The notes: generated by a model from the sequence alone, not told the origin. A stretch of 64,000 nt of DNA from Micromonospora sp. NBC_01699 (GCF_036250065.1 NZ_CP109199.1:3162001-3226000), one strand, 5' to 3'; positions 32,402 to 41,460 are shown, numbered from the stretch's first letter. Made by a program: numbers and translations.

Positions 32402-34810
32402 TCACTCCACCGTCACCCCGGCGACCAGCCGCCGCCGGTGGTCGACCCGGCGCTCGGCCCCGATCAGCCGCAACGGCACCGTGAACCGGTGGTCGGCGCT
32501 GGACGCGGAGAGCCGCAACTCCAGGTCGCCCGGCTCGACCACCCGGTGCCCGTCGCGACCGGTGAACGAGGTGAGATCGGTGTGCACCGCGAAGGTCACC
32601 CGCCGGGACTCGCCGGGCGCGAGCGGGATCCGGGCGTAACCGGTCAGCCGGACCACCGGCCGGGTCACCTGGGCCACCGGGTCGTGCAGGTAGAGCTGCA
32701 CCACCTCGGCGCCGGACCGAACGCCGGTGTTGCGCACGGTCACCGACACCGACACGGTGCCGTCGGTCGGGATCTCGGTGCGCCGGTCCCCGTCCGCTGC
32801 GACACCGTCGACCCGGGCGTCGCTCCAGTCGAACCGGGTGTAGGACAGGCCGTACCCGAACGGGTGCCGGGCGGTCGGGTCGACGTTGCTGACCTCGGTA
32901 CGCTGGCCCAGCGCCGGTGCCAGGTAACCGGACGGCTGCCCGCCGGGTAGGCGGGGCACGCCGATCGGCAGCCGGCCGGACGGGTTGACCCGACCGCCGA
33001 GTACGCCGGCGATCGCGGGCCCGCCCTCCTCACCGGGAAAGAACGTCTGCACCACGGCCGCGAGCCGGTCGGCCCACTCGCCGAGGGCGTACGGGCGCCC
33101 GGCGAGCAGCACCAGCACCACCGGAGTGCCGGTGTCGAGCAGTGCGGTGAGCAGGTCCTGCTGCACGCCCGGCAGGTGCAGGTCGGCCGCGTCGGAGCCC
33201 TCGCCGGAGGTGCCGGCGCCGAACAGGCCGGCCCGGTCGCCGAGGACCGCGACGCAGACGTCGGCACCGGTGGCGGCGGCCACGGCCGAGGCGATCCCGG
33301 ACCGGTCCGTACCGTCGACCGCGCAGCCGGCGGCGTGGTCGAGCCGGGCCCCGGGCAGCTCGGCCCGCAGCGCGGCCAGCAGGGTGGGGATCTCCACCCC
33401 GGCCGGTACGCCCGGATGCTGACCGCCGACATGGCTCGGGAAGGTGTAGCAGCCGAGCATCCCGGTGACGCCGTCGGCGAGCGGCCCGACCAGCGCGATC
33501 CGGGACTCGGGGGCGAGCGGCAGGACGCCGGAGTTGGCGAGCAGCACCACCGACTCCTCGGCGAGTTCGCGGGCCAGCGCCCGGTTGGCCGGCGGGTCCA
33601 GGTCGAGGGTGCCCTCAAGGCCGGCCGGTTCGTCGGCCCGCCCGGCCAGGGCCGCCGGTTGCGGTGACCAGTCCGGGTCGAGCAGTCCGAGCGCGCACTT
33701 CTGCCGCAGCACGCGGGCGGCGGCGCGGTCGATCAGGTCCTCCGGCACGGTGCCGGCGCGGACGGCGGCGACCAGGCCGGGCCCGAAGCAGCGGACGGCG
33801 GGCAACTCGACGTCGACCCCGGCGGTGAGGGCGAGCCGGGCCGCGTCGACGGTCGAGTCCGCCACGTGGTGCAGCAGTTGCAGGAAGGCGATGCCGAAGT
33901 AGTCGGCGACGACGGTCCCGGTGAAGCCCCACCGATCCCGCAGCAGGTCGGTGAGCAGCCGTTCGTCGGCCGCCGCCGGTACGCCGTCGACCTCCGCGTA
34001 GGAGTGCATGACCGAACCGGCCCCGCCGTCGCGCACGGCCATCTCGAAGGGCGGGAGCAGCACGTCGGCGTACTCGCGCGGGCCGACCGCCACGGGTGCG
34101 AAGTTACGGCCGGCGCGGGAGCCGGAGTAGCCGGCGAAGTGCTTCAGGGTGGCCACCACCCCGGCCGACTGCAACCCCCGCACGTACGCGGTGGCGATCG
34201 TCGCCACCAGGTACGGGTCCTCGCCGATGGTCTCCTCGGTCCGCCCCCAACGCGGGTCGCGGCTCACGTCGAGCACCGGAGCCAGCCCCTGGTGTACGCC
34301 GACCTGCCGCAGGGCGGCGCCGATCTGCGCGGCCATCCGTTCCACGAGCTCCGGGTGGAAGGTGGCGCCCCAGGCCAGCGGGGTGGGATAGACGGTGGCG
34401 CCCCAGGTCATGAACCCGGAGAGGCACTCCTCGTGGGCGATCGCCGGGATGCCGAACCGGTTCGCGGCGACGATCTCGGCCTGCATCCGGGCGAGTGCCC
34501 GCGCACCGAGTGCCGGGTCGATCGGCGCGGTGCCGAACGGCCGGGTGAGCTGACCCAGGCCGACCCGGATGAGTTCCCGCCAGTCCGGGATCTCGTCCAC
34601 CATCTCGTGCTGGTGCGGGGCCATGTCCTCGTCGGTCACGTCCGCGCCGACCCAGACCCCGTACAACTGGGCGATCTTCTCCTCCAGCGACAACCGGCCG
34701 AGAAGGTCGTCGACCCGTACGTCGACCGGTCGGGTCGGGTCCTGCCAGGGTGCCGGCGGGGTCGCCGTCAGGGTGCGGTGGCCGTCGCCGGCCCGGGGAT
34801 CGCTGCTCAT
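32402..34810 (-). CDS. Glycoside hydrolase family 3 (beta-glucosidase/xylosidase)
   Basis: This 802-residue GH3 enzyme has the three-domain layout: a TIM-barrel (about 30-330), an alpha/beta sandwich (about 400-620) and a C-terminal fibronectin-III-like domain (about 690-790). The nucleophile Asp is in VVADYFGI, and substrate-binding KHFAGYSG and ecLSGF-type HEECLSGFMTWG are visible. There is no signal peptide, so it probably acts inside the cell on imported oligosaccharides. ATG at 34810 with AGGAGG five bases upstream. A GTTTCCGGAAAC palindrome lies about 90 bases upstream and matches one at the lacI gene. Confidence 0.92.
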   Translation of the reverse strand: MSSDPRAGDGHRTLTATPPAPWQDPTRPVDVRVDDLLGRLSLEEKIAQLYGVWVGADVTDEDMAPHQHEMVDEIPDWRELIRVGLGQLTRPFGTAPIDPALGARALARMQAEIVAANRFGIPAIAHEECLSGFMTWGATVYPTPLAWGATFHPELVERMAAQIGAALRQVGVHQGLAPVLDVSRDPRWGRTEETIGEDPYLVATIATAYVRGLQSAGVVATLKHFAGYSGSRAGRNFAPVAVGPREYADVLLPPFEMAVRDGGAGSVMHSYAEVDGVPAAADERLLTDLLRDRWGFTGTVVADYFGIAFLQLLHHVADSTVDAARLALTAGVDVELPAVRCFGPGLVAAVRAGTVPEDLIDRAAARVLRQKCALGLLDPDWSPQPAALAGRADEPAGLEGTLDLDPPANRALARELAEESVVLLANSGVLPLAPESRIALVGPLADGVTGMLGCYTFPSHVGGQHPGVPAGVEIPTLLAALRAELPGARLDHAAGCAVDGTDRSGIASAVAAATGADVCVAVLGDRAGLFGAGTSGEGSDAADLHLPGVQQDLLTALLDTGTPVVLVLLAGRPYALGEWADRLAAVVQTFFPGEEGGPAIAGVLGGRVNPSGRLPIGVPRLPGGQPSGYLAPALGQRTEVSNVDPTARHPFGYGLSYTRFDWSDARVDGVAADGDRRTEIPTDGTVSVSVTVRNTGVRSGAEVVQLYLHDPVAQVTRPVVRLTGYARIPLAPGESRRVTFAVHTDLTSFTGRDGHRVVEPGDLELRLSASSADHRFTVPLRLIGAERRVDHRRRLVAGVTVE

Positions 34811-35196
34811 GGCAGCCTCCTGTCGCTTGTACCGGCATTCCGAAAGTCCCGCGGCGACGTCGTCGTGCCGGGGGTCTGATGCCGTTGCTTCCGATATGTT
34901 TCCGGAAACTCGGCTCCCCGTCGAGGGGTCTGTCGACTCCGGTCCCGGCTGGCCGTCCGGTCGGCGGCCGGACCGACACGTCAAAGCGGCGGACAGAACC
35001 ACGGGTCACGGTGGCCTGAACTATCGGTCCGGGGGCGAAAATTTGCGGTGCCGCCGTTAGGGCACCGGCCCAACCTGGCGACCCGGCCACCACCCGCTCC
35101 GGACCGTGTTAGCTTCAGGCTGCTGCGCCCCTCTCACGTGGCACCGCGCGACCGACCCCCGTCACGGACGTACATCCACGCGAGAGGATTGTCGAG
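34811..35196. other. 386-base divergent region between GH3 and alpha/beta hydrolase genes
   Basis: No gene is supported here. It holds the GH3 upstream region with its LacI-type palindrome and the promoter area of the alpha/beta hydrolase gene. Confidence 0.4.
34898..34909. promoter_or_regulatory. LacI-type operator candidate (GH3)
   Basis: GTTTCCGGAAAC is a perfect 12-bp palindrome in the GH3 upstream region. Eleven of its bases recur upstream of the LacI gene (40238-40248, GTTTCCGGAAC), which suggests that the regulator controls this enzyme and itself. Confidence 0.5.
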
Positions 35197-36048
35197 ATGC
35201 CGTACATCAGTGTCGGGGTGGAGAATTCCGCGTCCATCGATATCTACTACGAGGACCACGGTGCGGGTCAGCCGGTCCTGCTCATCCCCGGCTACCCGTT
35301 CGGCGGCACGGCCTGGGAGAAGCAGGTCGCGGCCCTGGTCGACGCCGGCTACCGGGCCATCACGTACGACCGTCGGGGCTTCGGCAAGTCCAGCCAGCCC
35401 ACCATGGGCTACGACTACGACACCTTCGCGGCCGACCTCGACCAGATCATGACCACCCTCGACCTGCGCAACGTCACCCTGGTCGGGCACTCGATGGGCA
35501 CCGGCGAGGTGACCCGCTACCTCGGCGCGTACGGGTCGGCGCGGGTGAACCGGGCGGTGGTGGTCTCACCGATCCCGCCGTTCCTGCTCAAGACGGCCGA
35601 CAACCCCGAGGGCGTCGAACAGAGCCTCTTCGACGGCTTCATGCAGCAGATCATCAAGGACCGTTACGTCTGGTTCACCCAGTTCCTTCAGAACTTCTAC
35701 AACCTCGACGTCAACGCCGGCAAGCTGGTCAGCGACGACGTGGTCCGGGCGAACTGGAACTCGGCGATCATGGCGTCCCCGACGGCCACCGTGGCCTGCA
35801 TCCCGGCCTGGTTGACCGACTTCCGGGACGACCTGCCACGGATCGACGTGCCGCTGCTGATCATCCAGGGGGACGCCGACCGGGTGCTGCCGTTCCCGGC
35901 CACCGGCAAGCGGCTGAGTCAGGCCGTCGACGGCAGCAAGCTGGTGGTACTCAAGGACGCGCCGCACGGCATCCCCTGGACCCACGCCGAGGACGTCAAC
36001 CGGGAACTGCTCAACTTCATCAAGGAGCGGGTGCCGGTCGGCGCCTGA
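35197..36048 (+). CDS. Alpha/beta hydrolase, non-heme haloperoxidase type
   Basis: This 283-residue serine hydrolase is of the chloroperoxidase/bromoperoxidase subgroup. The nucleophile Ser is in LVGHSMGTGEV, Asp in IQGDADRVLPF and His in APHGIPWTHA; the oxyanion stretch is IPGYPFGG. Such enzymes are esterases or perhydrolases; real halogenation is a side activity. ATG at 35197 (MPYISVGVEN) is the family-typical start. A strong hairpin terminator follows. Confidence 0.9.
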   Translation: MPYISVGVENSASIDIYYEDHGAGQPVLLIPGYPFGGTAWEKQVAALVDAGYRAITYDRRGFGKSSQPTMGYDYDTFAADLDQIMTTLDLRNVTLVGHSMGTGEVTRYLGAYGSARVNRAVVVSPIPPFLLKTADNPEGVEQSLFDGFMQQIIKDRYVWFTQFLQNFYNLDVNAGKLVSDDVVRANWNSAIMASPTATVACIPAWLTDFRDDLPRIDVPLLIIQGDADRVLPFPATGKRLSQAVDGSKLVVLKDAPHGIPWTHAEDVNRELLNFIKERVPVGA

Positions 36049-36059
36049 GCCGGGCAGCA

Positions 36060-36104
36060 CACCGCCGACGACCCGCCGGCACGGGCGGGGGGTCGTCGGC
36101 GGTG
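36060..36104. terminator. Bidirectional hairpin terminator
   Basis: A perfect 15-bp inverted repeat (36060-36074 with 36090-36104) with a 15-base GC-rich loop lies between the alpha/beta hydrolase and the convergent FKBP gene. Confidence 0.75.
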
Positions 36105-36126
36105 CACGGAGCCGCTCGGCCGGTTG

Positions 36127-36495
36127 CTACTTCACGTCGACGAGGTCGACCACGAACACCAGTGTCTCGCCCGGCTTGATCACACCGGCGGCGCCCTGGT
36201 TGCCGTACCCGAGGTGCGGCGGGATGGTCAGCTTGCGCCGGCCGCCGACCTTCATGCCGGCCACGCCCTGGTCCCAACCGGCGATGACCCGACCGGCGCC
36301 GACCTGGAAGCCGAACGGCTCACCCCGGCCCCAGGAGGAGTCGAACTCCCCACCGGTGGAGTGCGAGACGCCGACGTAGTGCACGGAGGCCCACTGGCCG
36401 CGCCCGACCTCCGGCCCCTCGCCGACGGTGATGTCCTCGATGACCAGGTCGGCCGGGGGTGCACCCTCGATCGGTCCGATGCTGGGCTTTTCCAT
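36127..36495 (-). CDS. FKBP-type peptidyl-prolyl cis-trans isomerase
   Basis: This is a 122-residue single-domain FKBP. All the active-site landmarks are present: VHYVGVSHSTGGEFDSSW, PFGFQVGAGRVIAGWDQGV, GGRRKLTIPPHLGYGN and the closing LVFVVDLVDV. There is no signal peptide, so it is a cytosolic foldase. It is the usual small FKBP of actinobacteria and not part of an obvious operon. Confidence 0.95.
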   Translation of the reverse strand: MEKPSIGPIEGAPPADLVIEDITVGEGPEVGRGQWASVHYVGVSHSTGGEFDSSWGRGEPFGFQVGAGRVIAGWDQGVAGMKVGGRRKLTIPPHLGYGNQGAAGVIKPGETLVFVVDLVDVK

Positions 36496-36709
36496 GTCCA
36501 GTCCTTCCGGGGACGAAATACGTGATCAGGAACGGAACTAACGAATCATCCTTACTCATCGAGATTCGCCGACGTGTCGCGGCCGGGGTCGTACCCGATC
36601 GCAGCCGGCCGGACGCGGACCCGGACCGTCGGATCCGGCGGTCGCGCCGGTAAGTCGCCGCGTCATCGTGGCGAAGGTCGGTAACGTGCGGGGCATGCAG
36701 GGGGAGACC

Positions 36710-37276
36710 ATGGTCGGATTCGGCCACAAACAGTCGTGGTTGGCGGTTCGGGACGCCGACGTCGAGGCCCTCAGCGGGGCCCTGGCCCTGCGCGACCTCG
36801 GTACGGTCTCCTGGCGCGACGGCATCGACCTGGCCTACCTGACCGACGACCGGCTGGTGGTGACCCCGCCGCTGCCCGGTGCCCGCGACGCCCGCTGGCT
36901 GCTCGCCACCGGCCGCTGGCTGCTGCGGCCGACCACCGTCGTGGACGTGGTCGAACTGTCCGCCACACTCGGCACCGAGGTGCAGTTGTTCGCCACCTAC
37001 CGGGTCTCCGAACTGCACCGCTGGGCGCGCGCGGTCGACGGCGTCGCCGTGCGCGCGTTCGGGTTCCTCGGCGAGATCGGCGAGGTCACCGAGTGGCGGG
37101 GCGACCCCGACGACGTCGAGCAGTCGATGGGGCTGCCGCCCGCGCTGGACGGGGAGCCCGACATCCTGGTCTCCGAACACGACGTGATGCGGCTCGCCGG
37201 TGCGTGGAGCGTGGACCCGAGCATTCTCGACGGCCGATCCGCTCCGGGTCCGCTGCACGCGTACGCCACCCCCTGA
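36710..37276 (+). CDS. Hypothetical protein
   Basis: This is a 188-residue cytosolic protein beginning MVGFGHKQSWLAVRD. It has alternating beta/helix character with a central WLLATGRWLLRPTT segment and a conserved-looking GFLGEIGEVTEWRGD near residue 125. No catalytic or metal motif stands out. An alternative ATG at 36695 would add five residues. I do not recognise the family. Confidence 0.65.
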   Translation: MVGFGHKQSWLAVRDADVEALSGALALRDLGTVSWRDGIDLAYLTDDRLVVTPPLPGARDARWLLATGRWLLRPTTVVDVVELSATLGTEVQLFATYRVSELHRWARAVDGVAVRAFGFLGEIGEVTEWRGDPDDVEQSMGLPPALDGEPDILVSEHDVMRLAGAWSVDPSILDGRSAPGPLHAYATP

Positions 37277-37459
37277 ACCGCCGTTCTCGCTGGCCGAGTG
37301 GCCGGAGCTTTGTGTCCGCCACCGGGAATGCACCGATGCAACGGGCGGCTAGGGTGATGGACGGCGGAGTCGGCGCGGCGGTCGGGCGATCTCCGTCGAA
37401 CCGGTCGGGCCGCTGCGGGGACCGACCGGAAACAGGCGGGGCAGGGGAGGCGTCGAGCC

Positions 37460-38395
37460 ATGCGCGAGTCGACCAGTCCCGACGTGTTCGTGCACCCGGC
37501 CCTGTTCTACGCGAGCCGGTACGAATACCTCGCCGGCACGGTGCCGTTCATCCGGGCCGGGCTGGCGGCCGGTGAACCGGTGATGGTCGCCGTGCCCGAG
37601 GAGAACCTCGACCACATCCGGGCCGCCCTCGGCGTCGACGCGGCACGAGTCCAGCTGCACGACATGGGCGTGGCCGGGCGCAATCCCGGCCGGATCCTGC
37701 CCGGTGTGCTGCTCGCCTTCGCCGACGCCCACCGCGACACCCGGGTCCGGATCGTCGGGGAGCCCGTCTGGGCCGGTCGGACCGCCGACGAGTACCCCGC
37801 CTGCGCCCAGCACGAGGCACTGATCAACGCCGCCTTCACCGGCCGTCCGGCGGCCATCCTGTGCCCGTACGACACCGGCCGGCTGGACCGGAGCTGGCTC
37901 GACGACGCGTACCGTACCCATCCCACGGTGCGGACCGCCGGTGCCGCCTTTGCTAGCCCGCACTACGCCGATCCGCTGGCGGTGGCCGCCGGGTTCAACC
38001 TGCCGCTGCCGTCCCCGCCGGCGCACGCCGAGACCATCGCCGTCGAGTTCCACTCCCTCTGGGCGCTGCGCCGGCTGGTGACCGCGCAGGCCCTCGCCGC
38101 CGGGCTGGCACCGGACCGGGTCGCCGACGTGACCCTGGCGGTCAACGAGCTGGCCGCCAACACGGTCGAGCACGCGGGTGCCACCGGGACCCTGTCGGTC
38201 TGGACCGACGACAAGCAGTTGATCTGCCAGCTCAGCGACAACGGGCACATCGCCGAACCACTCGCCGGTCGGATTCCGGCCGCGCCGGACCAGGACGGTG
38301 GGCGCGGCCTGTTCCTGGTCAACGAGCTCTGCGACCTGGTACGCGTACACACCCGTCCGGGCGCCACCAGCATCCGCGTGCACATGCATCGCTGA
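37460..38395 (+). CDS. MEDS-HATPase anti-sigma regulatory factor
   Basis: This 311-residue protein has an N-terminal MEDS sensor domain (about 8-165; FYASRYEYLAGTVPFIRAGL) and a C-terminal RsbW/SpoIIAB-like HATPase_c_2 domain (about 180-308). The ATP-binding N-box is VTLAVNELAANTVEHAGATG and a G-box-like DGGRGLFLVNELCD follows. It would act as a Ser/Thr kinase-type anti-sigma factor or switch protein. Given six SigB-like promoters in the window it may feed into that sigma system. Its stop codon lies inside the first unit of an 18-bp tandem repeat. Confidence 0.9.
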   Translation: MRESTSPDVFVHPALFYASRYEYLAGTVPFIRAGLAAGEPVMVAVPEENLDHIRAALGVDAARVQLHDMGVAGRNPGRILPGVLLAFADAHRDTRVRIVGEPVWAGRTADEYPACAQHEALINAAFTGRPAAILCPYDTGRLDRSWLDDAYRTHPTVRTAGAAFASPHYADPLAVAAGFNLPLPSPPAHAETIAVEFHSLWALRRLVTAQALAAGLAPDRVADVTLAVNELAANTVEHAGATGTLSVWTDDKQLICQLSDNGHIAEPLAGRIPAAPDQDGGRGLFLVNELCDLVRVHTRPGATSIRVHMHR

Positions 38396-38516
38396 CCGGT
38401 TGCTCAGCGCTGACCGGTTGCTCAGCGCTGACCGGTTGCTCAGCGCTGACCGGTTGCTCAGCGCTGACCGGTTGCTCAGCGCTGACCGGTTGCTCAGCGC
38501 TGACCGGTTGCTCAGC
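38391..38516. repeat. Seven perfect tandem copies of an 18-bp unit
   Basis: The unit GCTGACCGGTTGCTCAGC is repeated seven times without a mismatch (126 bp). Each unit is an imperfect hairpin (GCTGA/TCAGC), and every junction makes the palindrome TCAGCGCTGA. The first unit contains the TGA stop of the anti-sigma gene. The minus strand reads it as an in-frame repeat, but no RBS or partner supports a protein. Perfect copies imply recent expansion. Confidence 0.95.
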
Positions 38517-38687
38517 GTCCGCAGAATGCCCTCCCGGAGCCACCACGAACCACGCTGACAATGTGCCCGGTGGTCACGGTAGGACCAGCCCTACCCCCCG
38601 ATCCTCCCGCCTGCCGGCTGTCGGCCGGACCCCACCCGCTCATACGTTGGAATGGGCAAGCAGTCGGTTCGGCCTCCGGGGGGAGCA

Positions 38688-39896
38688 ATGGTGGATCCGT
38701 CGACCAGTTCGGTGCGAGTGGAGCCACCGGCGCACGCGCCGGCGGGAACGGGCGAGGGACCTCGGATCGGGGACCTCGACGCGCTGCGGGGCTTCGCGCT
38801 CCTGGGCATCCTGGTCGTCAACATCGCGTTCTTCGCGTCGGGGTACCCGTTCCACCTCGTACCCGACCCGTCGTACGACTCATGGCTGGACCAGGTCACC
38901 CGCTGGCTGGTCGAACTCCTCTTCACCATGAAGTTCTACCTGCTCTTCTCCTTCCTGTTCGGATACAGCTTCACCCTCCAGATCGACTCCGCCGTACGGC
39001 GAGGTGTCGCCTTCGCTCCGCGCTTCCGGCGCCGGCTGGCCGGGCTGTTCGTGCTCGGCGTACTGCACGCCGTGCTGCTCTTCCACGGCGACATCCTGAC
39101 CACGTACGCCCTGCTCGGGCTGGTCCTGCTGGCGGCGCGGGGGCTCCGGCCGAGAACCGCGTCGACCCTGGCGGGTGCCCTGCTCGGCCTGGTCGCGCTG
39201 GTCATCGCGCTGGCGGCCGTACGCGGTGGCGGCCTGGTCCCGGACCCGACGATCGCGGCGGACGCGGGTGCCCGGTCCACCGAGGCGCTGCGCGGTGGCC
39301 TCGGCTCGGTGCTGGTCGAGCACCTGCGCGCCATGCCGGCGATGATCTCGGCGTTGCTCGTCCAGGGGCCACTGGCCCTCTGCGCCTTCCTGGTCGGCCT
39401 GGCGGCCGGCAGGGTACGGCTGCTCGCCGACGTCACCCCGCACCGGCTCCTGCTGCGGCGGGTGCAGTGGGTGGGTTACCCGGTCGGCCTGGCCGGAGCG
39501 CTGGTCTTCGCGGTCGGCGGCGGGACGGCGAACCTGACCGGGCTGGTGCTGAGCATCGTCACCGCGCCCCTGCTGATGGCCGCGTACGTCGCCACCGCGC
39601 TGCGGGCCTTCCACACCGGCCGGGGTCCCCGGCTCGCCGCGGTGCTCGCGCCCGCCGGGCGGATGGCGCTGTCCAACTATCTCGGCCAGTCGGTCGCCGG
39701 TGTGCTGATCTTCACCGGGGTCGGGTTCGGCCTGGTGGGCCGGGTCGCCCCGCTGCCCACCCTGCTGATCGCGGTCGCGATCTACGGCGGGCAGTTGGCC
39801 TTCAGCGCCTGGTGGCTGGCCCGGTTCCGGTACGGACCGGTCGAATGGCTGCTACGTTCGTGGACCGACGCGCGTCGGGTCCCACTCCGGCGCTAG
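38688..39896 (+). CDS. DUF418 family membrane protein
   Basis: This 402-residue polytopic membrane protein has about nine to ten hydrophobic helices. It begins with the family motif GDLDALRGFALLGILVVNI and ends with the DUF418 domain, including GRMALSNYLGQSV and LAFSAWWLARFRYGPVEWLLR. Related to acyltransferase-like membrane proteins (YeiB), its function is unknown. The ATG at 38688 follows GGGGGAG; an upstream in-frame ATG at 38652 lacks an RBS. Confidence 0.9.
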   Translation: MVDPSTSSVRVEPPAHAPAGTGEGPRIGDLDALRGFALLGILVVNIAFFASGYPFHLVPDPSYDSWLDQVTRWLVELLFTMKFYLLFSFLFGYSFTLQIDSAVRRGVAFAPRFRRRLAGLFVLGVLHAVLLFHGDILTTYALLGLVLLAARGLRPRTASTLAGALLGLVALVIALAAVRGGGLVPDPTIAADAGARSTEALRGGLGSVLVEHLRAMPAMISALLVQGPLALCAFLVGLAAGRVRLLADVTPHRLLLRRVQWVGYPVGLAGALVFAVGGGTANLTGLVLSIVTAPLLMAAYVATALRAFHTGRGPRLAAVLAPAGRMALSNYLGQSVAGVLIFTGVGFGLVGRVAPLPTLLIAVAIYGGQLAFSAWWLARFRYGPVEWLLRSWTDARRVPLRR

Positions 39897-39955
39897 GGCC
39901 TGTGTCGAAGTCGGACCCGGGCGTCTGACGTGGGTTGCCGGTTCGGGTGACGGGC

Positions 39956-39995
39956 AACACCGGGCGGTGACGCGTGTTGCGCCACCGCCCGTGTT
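39956..39995. terminator. Hairpin terminator after DUF418 gene
   Basis: A 13-bp stem with one bulged C (39956-39969 with 39983-39995) follows the DUF418 stop by about 60 bases. It may also serve the convergent remnant at 40005. Confidence 0.5.
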
Positions 39996-40004
39996 CGTGT
40001 GAGT

Positions 40005-40220
40005 TCAGGACCAGCGGATCGAAGTGGCGTTGTCGTCCAGGATGCCAAGGTCGGTTCGGTCACCCCAGTATCCGATCAAGCCGCCCGGCCAGCCGCGGTG
40101 CTCGAAGAGGCTGAGCCAGCATCCCCGGTAGGCGCGGTACCCGCCCCGCGCACGGGGATCTACGCCGAACACGCCACCGCGTTCGCCGCCCGCGACGCGT
40201 CGAGCTCCGGCCCCGGTCGG
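40005..40220 (-). pseudogene. Remnant of a beta/gamma-crystallin or I36 inhibitor-like protein
   Basis: On the minus strand a 72-codon frame reads through CWLSLFEHRGWPGGLIGYWG and then LGILDDNATSIRWS to a stop. The 'LFEH..W.GG' and 'NDNATSIRW' spacing resembles actinobacterial peptidase inhibitor I36/beta-gamma-crystallin repeats. The frame closes at TAG (40221-40223). There is no signal peptide, and the only start (GTG, 40172) would give a truncated domain. It is therefore probably a gene fragment left near the lacI promoter. A short functional protein cannot be excluded. Confidence 0.4.
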
Positions 40221-40237
40221 CTACCCTCGGGATACCA

Positions 40238-40255
40238 GTTTCCGGAACAGTTCCG
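40238..40255. promoter_or_regulatory. LacI-type operator candidate (lacI upstream)
   Basis: GTTTCCGGAACAGTTCCG combines an 11-base match to the GH3-upstream palindrome with a second GTTCCG half-site. It lies about 150 bases before the LacI GTG. Confidence 0.4.
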
Positions 40256-40401
40256 TAACTTGGTGCAAAACGCCAGACTGCCGGCACCTGCCATCGCCTC
40301 AACACCTGGCCTGGGAGAACGGTGATCCGCCCGGTGCGGTACCGGCGCGACCGCGAAAGTGTTTCGGTCGTAGGCTGGAGCCTCGAAGAAGGAGCTGCAT
40401 C

Positions 40402-41424
40402 GTGACGGTCGACGAAGGACGCCGGATCACCATCACCGCGATCGCCCAGGAGGCCGGGGTGTCGGTGCCCACCGTGTCCCGGGTGCTCAACGGTCGCAAC
40501 GATGTCGCGCCGCAGACCCGGGAGCGGGTCGAGGAGTTGCTGCGCCGGCACGGTTACCGCCGCCGGGCCACCCGGCCACGGGCCGGTGCGAGCCTGATCG
40601 ACCTGGTCTTCAACGACCTGGACAGCCCCTGGGCGGTGGAGATCATCCGTGGGGTGGAGGACGTCGCGCACGCGGCCGGCGTCGGCACCGTCGTGTCGGC
40701 CATCCACCGCCGGTCCACCTCCACCCGGCAGTGGTTGCAAAATCTGCGTACCCGCGCCACCGACGGGGTGATCCTGGTCAGCAGCGATCTCGCTCCGCCG
40801 GTGCACGCCGAGTTGCGCCGGCTCAACGTGCCGATGGTGCTGGTCGACCCGGCGGGCGTACCCAGCCTGGACATCCCGACGATCGGGGCGACGAACTGGG
40901 CCGGTGGGCTACGGGCGACCGAGCACCTGCTCTCCCTCGGCCACCGCCGGATCGGCTTCATCGCCGGCCCGCCCCGGTTGCTGTGCAGCCGGGCCCGGTT
41001 GGACGGTTACCGGGCCGGGCTGGAGGCGGCCGGCATCCCCATGGTCGACGAGCTGATCGCGCCCGGCGACTTCTACCACGAGTCCGGGTACTCCAGCGGT
41101 ACGGCGCTGCTGAACCTGGCCGACCCGCCGACCGCGATCTTCGCCTCCAGTGACCAGATGGCCTTCGGTGCGTACGAGGCGGTCCGTCGCCGTGGCCTGC
41201 GGGTGCCCGACGACGTGAGTGTGGTCGGGTTCGACGATCTGCCGGAGGCCCGGTGGTCCTCGCCGCCGTTGACCACCGTGCGCCAGCCGCTGGCCGAGAT
41301 GGGCCTGCTCGCGGCCCGTACGGTGCTCCGGCTGGCCCGCGGCGAGCCGGTCGACACCCCCAGGGTCGAGCTCTCCACCGACCTGGTCGTCCGGGACAGC
41401 TCGGCGCCACTGGTCCGCCGCTGA
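40402..41424 (+). CDS. LacI family transcriptional regulator
   Basis: This 340-residue regulator has an N-terminal LacI helix-turn-helix (ITAIAQEAGVSVPTVSRVLNG, hinge RRHGYR) and a periplasmic-binding-like effector domain (about 65-335) with GFIAGPPRLLCSRARLDGYR and DDVSVVGFDDLPEA. The GTG start follows AAGGAG. Effector domains of this type bind sugars. A motif shared with the GH3 upstream region suggests it represses the glycosidase and possibly other biomass genes. It stands alone, with no sugar ABC genes adjacent. Confidence 0.9.
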   Translation: MTVDEGRRITITAIAQEAGVSVPTVSRVLNGRNDVAPQTRERVEELLRRHGYRRRATRPRAGASLIDLVFNDLDSPWAVEIIRGVEDVAHAAGVGTVVSAIHRRSTSTRQWLQNLRTRATDGVILVSSDLAPPVHAELRRLNVPMVLVDPAGVPSLDIPTIGATNWAGGLRATEHLLSLGHRRIGFIAGPPRLLCSRARLDGYRAGLEAAGIPMVDELIAPGDFYHESGYSSGTALLNLADPPTAIFASSDQMAFGAYEAVRRRGLRVPDDVSVVGFDDLPEARWSSPPLTTVRQPLAEMGLLAARTVLRLARGEPVDTPRVELSTDLVVRDSSAPLVRR

Positions 41425-41460
41425 CCGCGTCCGGCAGCACTAGCGGGACTGCGCGAACCG

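Noticed and set aside
38319-38561. Minus-strand frame with an AEQPVS protein repeat over the 18-bp tandem repeat
   Set aside because: There is no RBS, no conserved flanks and no second gene. The repeat is exactly 18 bp, so any frame stays open across it.
39999-40325. Plus-strand 108-codon frame in the DUF418-lacI gap
   Set aside because: The sequence is low-complexity and lacks an RBS; the opposite strand holds recognisable crystallin/I36-like motifs instead.
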